From Ignavibacteriota bacterium (GTDB taxonomy: Bacteria; Bacteroidota; Ignavibacteria; Palsa-1295): a stretch of DNA of 8,396 nucleotides. Both the position numbers and the translations under genes were made by a program. Below the pieces are notes generated by a model. That model made no database searches. It saw only the letters and a program-made list of their open reading frames with translations, and was not told where the DNA came from. Position 1 is the first letter of the stretch. Each line of letters starts with the position of its first letter. Of this stretch, positions 6,136 through 8,396 are shown in pieces. The stretch spans positions 1 to 8,396 of the forward strand of contig JANYLL010000421.1 of NCBI GenBank assembly GCA_025357895.1, written 5' to 3'.

Positions 6136-6320
6136 CGCCAGACGAAAGACGAGCGATGAATGACGACCGAAAATACGACGTTGAACTTTGCCGGTGCATC
6201 CATAAAGATTGCGGTGGAGAAGTGTATGAACTTGCCTATGACGAATCCGTGAATTGGATCACCGTCGTCTATAAATGCGGAAAGTGCGGAAGAGATTTTA
6301 CGATGAAGATCGAGGTGTGA
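6132..6320 (+). CDS. Small Cys-rich zinc-ribbon-like protein, unknown function
   Basis: This 62-residue soluble protein has five cysteines: Cys20, Cys22 and Cys27 (CRCIHKDCGGE) and Cys49/Cys52 (CGKCGRDF). Pairing Cys22-x4-Cys27 with Cys49-x2-Cys52 gives a zinc-ribbon knuckle pair around a beta hairpin (YELAYDESVNWITVVYKC); Cys20 or His24 may be an alternative ligand. No CxxCH heme motif and no signal peptide are present, so it should be cytoplasmic. The ATG overlaps the upstream stop (ATGA) and has a good Shine-Dalgarno, which argues for a real gene co-expressed with the bc complex. It could help assemble the complex or deliver iron-sulfur clusters, or could simply be a hitch-hiking regulator; nothing in the sequence decides this. 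The stop is followed by a convergent gene 46 bases away. Confidence 0.75.
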   Translation: MTPDERRAMNDDRKYDVELCRCIHKDCGGEVYELAYDESVNWITVVYKCGKCGRDFTMKIEV

Positions 6321-6325
6321 ATTGA

Positions 6326-6359
6326 GAATGGTGAAAAAAATATTCTTAATTTTTCATTC
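6326..6359. terminator. Possible bidirectional terminator between convergent genes
   Basis: GAATG (6326-6330), a GTG bulge and an A-run can pair with TTTTTCATTC (6350-6359). The A-run on one side and T-run on the other would give a U-tract in both directions. The stem is A+T rich and bulged, so weak; its place in the 46-bp gap between two converging genes is the main support. Confidence 0.4.
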
Positions 6360-6366
6360 ATAATTT

Positions 6367-6861
6367 TTAACCTGCTCTCGTATTGACCACGGAGATAACA
6401 AACGCTGAAGTTATCAGCAGCATATTAATCCCGACGAACATTGTATAGCGTTTGTGAAGATCGTCAAATTCTTTTTTTGCCTCGATATACTCTGTTGTTT
6501 GACGCGGAGTATCGAAATCCTGAATCGTGGCGCGAAGCACCGTCATGCGTCCTGTCATTTTCGAGGAGTAGAACCAAAGCATCGTGATCGTTAAAAAAAT
6601 CAGACAAAGTTCGATGATACGCAACATGCGGTATTCGCCGTTCCAATTCATTGCAAGCAAAATGATCGAAGAGATAAATGTGATCACTCCGCAAACCCAT
6701 TCTATCATGTTCATTTTGCCTAAGATTATGGCATTCAGATTGCCCGCCATTGTTCTCGATGGAAGCTGCTGAAAGACCGGAGCCGCTACGGCGATGCCAA
6801 GCATAAGAAGTGAACCGAGCCACACTCCGAGAGATAAAGATTTTAGGATCGATAGTATCAT
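6367..6861 (-). CDS. DUF4149-like four-span membrane protein
   Basis: The 164-residue protein has four predicted membrane spans (about 7-28, 52-72, 80-100 and 142-159) with a polar loop (101-141) between the third and fourth. Features seen in DUF4149/TMEM205-like proteins are GVWLGSLLMLGIAVAAPVF (12-30), where a GxWxGs motif leads to an AAPxVF turn, and DDLHKRYTMFVGIN (133-146) entering the last span. The family has no established biochemical function. ATG 6861 is preferred; the frame stays open to a TTG at 6894, which would add eleven mostly polar residues before the first span. It faces the bc operon tail to tail and the glcD-like gene head to head, so it is probably a single-gene transcript. 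Confidence 0.8.
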   Translation of the reverse strand: MILSILKSLSLGVWLGSLLMLGIAVAAPVFQQLPSRTMAGNLNAIILGKMNMIEWVCGVITFISSIILLAMNWNGEYRMLRIIELCLIFLTITMLWFYSSKMTGRMTVLRATIQDFDTPRQTTEYIEAKKEFDDLHKRYTMFVGINMLLITSAFVISVVNTRAG

Positions 6862-6947
6862 GTAATAATATGATTTTATGTTGGATGTAAACAATATTTT
6901 ATATGTGGTCGGTTGCTTCCAAAAAGATACTGCAATATGTTACTTAA

Positions 6948-6957
6948 TATCATGATA
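6948..6957. promoter_or_regulatory. Perfect 10-bp palindrome upstream of the glcD start region
   Basis: TATCATGATA is self-complementary and lies directly before the AGGA/ATG at 6957-6967, within the divergent spacer. A similar TATCATG occurs at the start of the opposite gene. It could be an operator half-site pair, but a 10-bp A+T-rich palindrome can also arise by chance. Confidence 0.2.
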
Positions 6958-6964
6958 GGATGTT

Positions 6965-6988
6965 ATGAAGTTTATTCGCAAGGTTTGA
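6965..6988 (+). other. Seven-codon ORF with SD: leader peptide or frameshifted glcD start
   Basis: ATG 6965 is preceded by AGGA (6957-6960, four bases away) and reads MKFIRKV then TGA at 6986-6988. The frame of the FAD dehydrogenase downstream is +1 relative to it and open from 6969 on. If one T of GGTTTGAA is skipped, the reading becomes MKFIRKV-EPHTFN and runs directly into the enzyme. This is therefore either a short leader whose stop lies 16 bases before TTG 7005, a true or programmed +1 shift at GTT TGA, or a sequencing error. Confidence 0.45.
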
Positions 6989-7004
6989 ACCACACACCTT
7001 CAAT

Positions 7005-8396
7005 TTGATAGACCATAAACCATTCCTGAATATTCTTCCCGAATCTCGCATCTTGTTTCGCGAAGCTGACCGCCTTGTCTATGATTCAGACGGCGTAACG
7101 CTGGAAAAATTTCGCCCGTCCCTGGTTCTGCTTGCTGAAAGTGCAGATGAAGTTCAAATGATCGTTAGATATTGTTACAAACACGCGATACCATTCGTAA
7201 CCCGCGGTGCGGGTACGGGATTATCGGGCGGAGCATTAGCATGCGGGGAATGCGTGATGATCGTTACTGCGGGGCTGGAGAAAATTTTAGAGGTCAATAC
7301 CATAGAGCGATGGGCGATGGTAGAATCAGGAGTAGTCAATGATAGGCTTTCAAAATTCGTAAAAAAATTCGGAATACATTTTGCTCCTGATCCATCGAGC
7401 GGCGCGGCTTCTACGATAGGGGGAAATATTGCTGAGAACGCCGGCGGTCCGCACTGCCTGAAATACGGAGCAACTGCCGAGCATATTCTTGGTCTGGAGG
7501 TTATTCTTGCAAACGGTGAAAAGATTTGGCTGGATGGTGATAATGCAAGCGCCCCGCTTCTCTCATTGATGATCGGAAGCGAAGGAACACTGGGCATTAT
7601 TACGAAAGCAAAAGTAAAACTCACTCCGCTGCCCGAAGCAGTAAAGACGCTGCTTGTGGATTTTCCCACCGTACGCGATGCCTCTGAAACTGTCAGTGAA
7701 ATTATTGCAAGCGGAATTCTCCCTGCTGCTCTTGAAATGATCGATGCAGAAGTTCTGGGAGCGTTGGAAGCTGCATTCAAACTTGGCTTCCCAACCGATG
7801 CCGGCGCCTTGTTAATTATCGAACTTGATGGAAGAAAAAATTCTTTAGAGCGATTATCAAATCAGGTAATCAGTATAGCAAATACTCATAACTCGCGAAC
7901 TATTCGCGTTGCTGCCGATGAAAAAGAACGTAATGCACTTTGGCAAGCCCGGAAAAAAGCGTTTGGAGCATTGGGAAGGGTAAGTCCGAGTTACTATACG
8001 CAAGACGGAGTGATTCCGCGCTATGCATTGCCGGAAGTTTTGGAAGAAATTTCAGCAATCGGAAAAAAGCATGGATTGCGGATAGCGAATATTTTTCATG
8101 CGGGCGACGGCAATCTTCATCCGGCAATTTTATACGATGAAAAAAATCCAGATAGCGTGCGAAGAGTTTTAGCTGCAAGCAAAGATATTCTCCTCCTCTG
8201 TCTTTCAAAAAACGGATCAATCACCGGCGAGCACGGCGTCGGAATTGAAAAGAAGGAAGCATTGGGCTGGATGTTCGGCGAAAAGGATATTGAGATCATG
8301 GCAAGGCTGAGAGATGTCTTTAACGGAGAGTCCATGCTAAATCCCGGGAAATTCCTACCTACAGATCATCCGTGTTTGGAAGCAGGTGTTAAAAGA
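7005..8396 (+). CDS. glcD: GlcD-type FAD-linked oxidase (glycolate/D-lactate dehydrogenase FAD subunit), 3' end cut off
   Basis: It oxidises a 2-hydroxyacid (glycolate or D-lactate in known members) with FAD, usually passing electrons on through partner subunits. There are 464 codons in the window with no stop. From TTG 7005 the FAD-binding (PCMH) domain shows TRGAGTGLSGG (66-76), PDPSSGAASTIGGNIAENAG (128-147) and GSEGTLGI (191-198). The FAD-oxidase C-terminal domain shows NIFHAGDGNLHPAI (362-375), GSITGEHGVG (404-413) and LNPGKF (445-450). The order and spacing follow E. coli GlcD (499 residues), so only a few tens of residues should be missing. D-lactate or D-2-hydroxyglutarate dehydrogenases are alternatives; no GlcE/GlcF partner is visible, as the gene runs off the edge. 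No in-frame ATG exists between the upstream TGA (6966-6968) and residue 52. TTG 7005 is taken as start, but the SD-linked ATG 6965 in another frame is a rival. Confidence 0.92.
   Translation, partial: MIDHKPFLNILPESRILFREADRLVYDSDGVTLEKFRPSLVLLAESADEVQMIVRYCYKHAIPFVTRGAGTGLSGGALACGECVMIVTAGLEKILEVNTIERWAMVESGVVNDRLSKFVKKFGIHFAPDPSSGAASTIGGNIAENAGGPHCLKYGATAEHILGLEVILANGEKIWLDGDNASAPLLSLMIGSEGTLGIITKAKVKLTPLPEAVKTLLVDFPTVRDASETVSEIIASGILPAALEMIDAEVLGALEAAFKLGFPTDAGALLIIELDGRKNSLERLSNQVISIANTHNSRTIRVAADEKERNALWQARKKAFGALGRVSPSYYTQDGVIPRYALPEVLEEISAIGKKHGLRIANIFHAGDGNLHPAILYDEKNPDSVRRVLAASKDILLLCLSKNGSITGEHGVGIEKKEALGWMFGEKDIEIMARLRDVFNGESMLNPGKFLPTDHPCLEAGVKR

Noticed and set aside
6180..6210. 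Heme c-binding motif in the Cys-rich small protein
   Set aside because: The sequence CRCIH is not CxxCH, and the protein has no export signal.
7175..7780. 201-codon minus-strand ORF
   Set aside because: It is antisense to the glcD-like gene, Ser/Ala-rich with no recognisable domain; the plus strand encodes clear FAD-binding motifs.

Overview
The window looks like a chromosomal stretch from the Bacteroidota/Chlorobi (FCB) side of Bacteria, perhaps an Ignavibacteria- or Kapabacteria-like lineage. This placement is inferred from four things: a Bacteroidota-style FabI with a C-terminal extension; several genes lacking a Shine-Dalgarno while others have a strong one; a two-gene Rieske/cytochrome b pair with no cytochrome c1 gene, as in green sulfur bacteria; and two short interspersed repeats of a kind I associate with such genomes. 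A marker-gene tree would be needed to fix it.

Layout. Positions 1-403 (minus strand, cut by the left edge) hold the first 134 codons of an A+T-rich SIR2-like protein, the kind of NAD-binding domain common in anti-phage defence. A short divergent spacer follows. On the plus strand come fabI (506-1402), a secreted thioredoxin-fold/TPR protein (about 1404-2705) whose 5' end carries a 56-bp inverted-repeat element, a second repeat in the gap, and an NAD(P)-dependent aldehyde dehydrogenase (2790-4289).

Positions 4327-6320 form a tight, translationally coupled four-gene unit: Rieske Fe-S protein, cytochrome b (fused b6/subunit IV type), a 77-residue exported single-span protein, and a 62-residue Cys-rich zinc-ribbon-like protein. 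The first two make a quinol:acceptor oxidoreductase, most likely using menaquinol. The last two are unrecognised and are the best candidates here for new subunits or assembly factors. A convergent DUF4149-like membrane protein (6367-6861, minus) follows across a short possible terminator.

The right end (7005-8396, plus, open at the edge) is a nearly complete GlcD-type FAD-linked 2-hydroxyacid dehydrogenase. It has no in-frame ATG at its 5' end. An SD-preceded ATG at 6965 opens only seven codons in another frame before TGA, and dropping one T would join it to glcD, so the start is either TTG 7005 or altered by a frameshift.

Taken together this is mostly housekeeping lipid and energy metabolism, with a probable horizontally acquired defence gene at the left edge. 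No tRNA, rRNA, CRISPR array or insertion sequence was seen, and no gene-free stretch exceeds about 145 bases.
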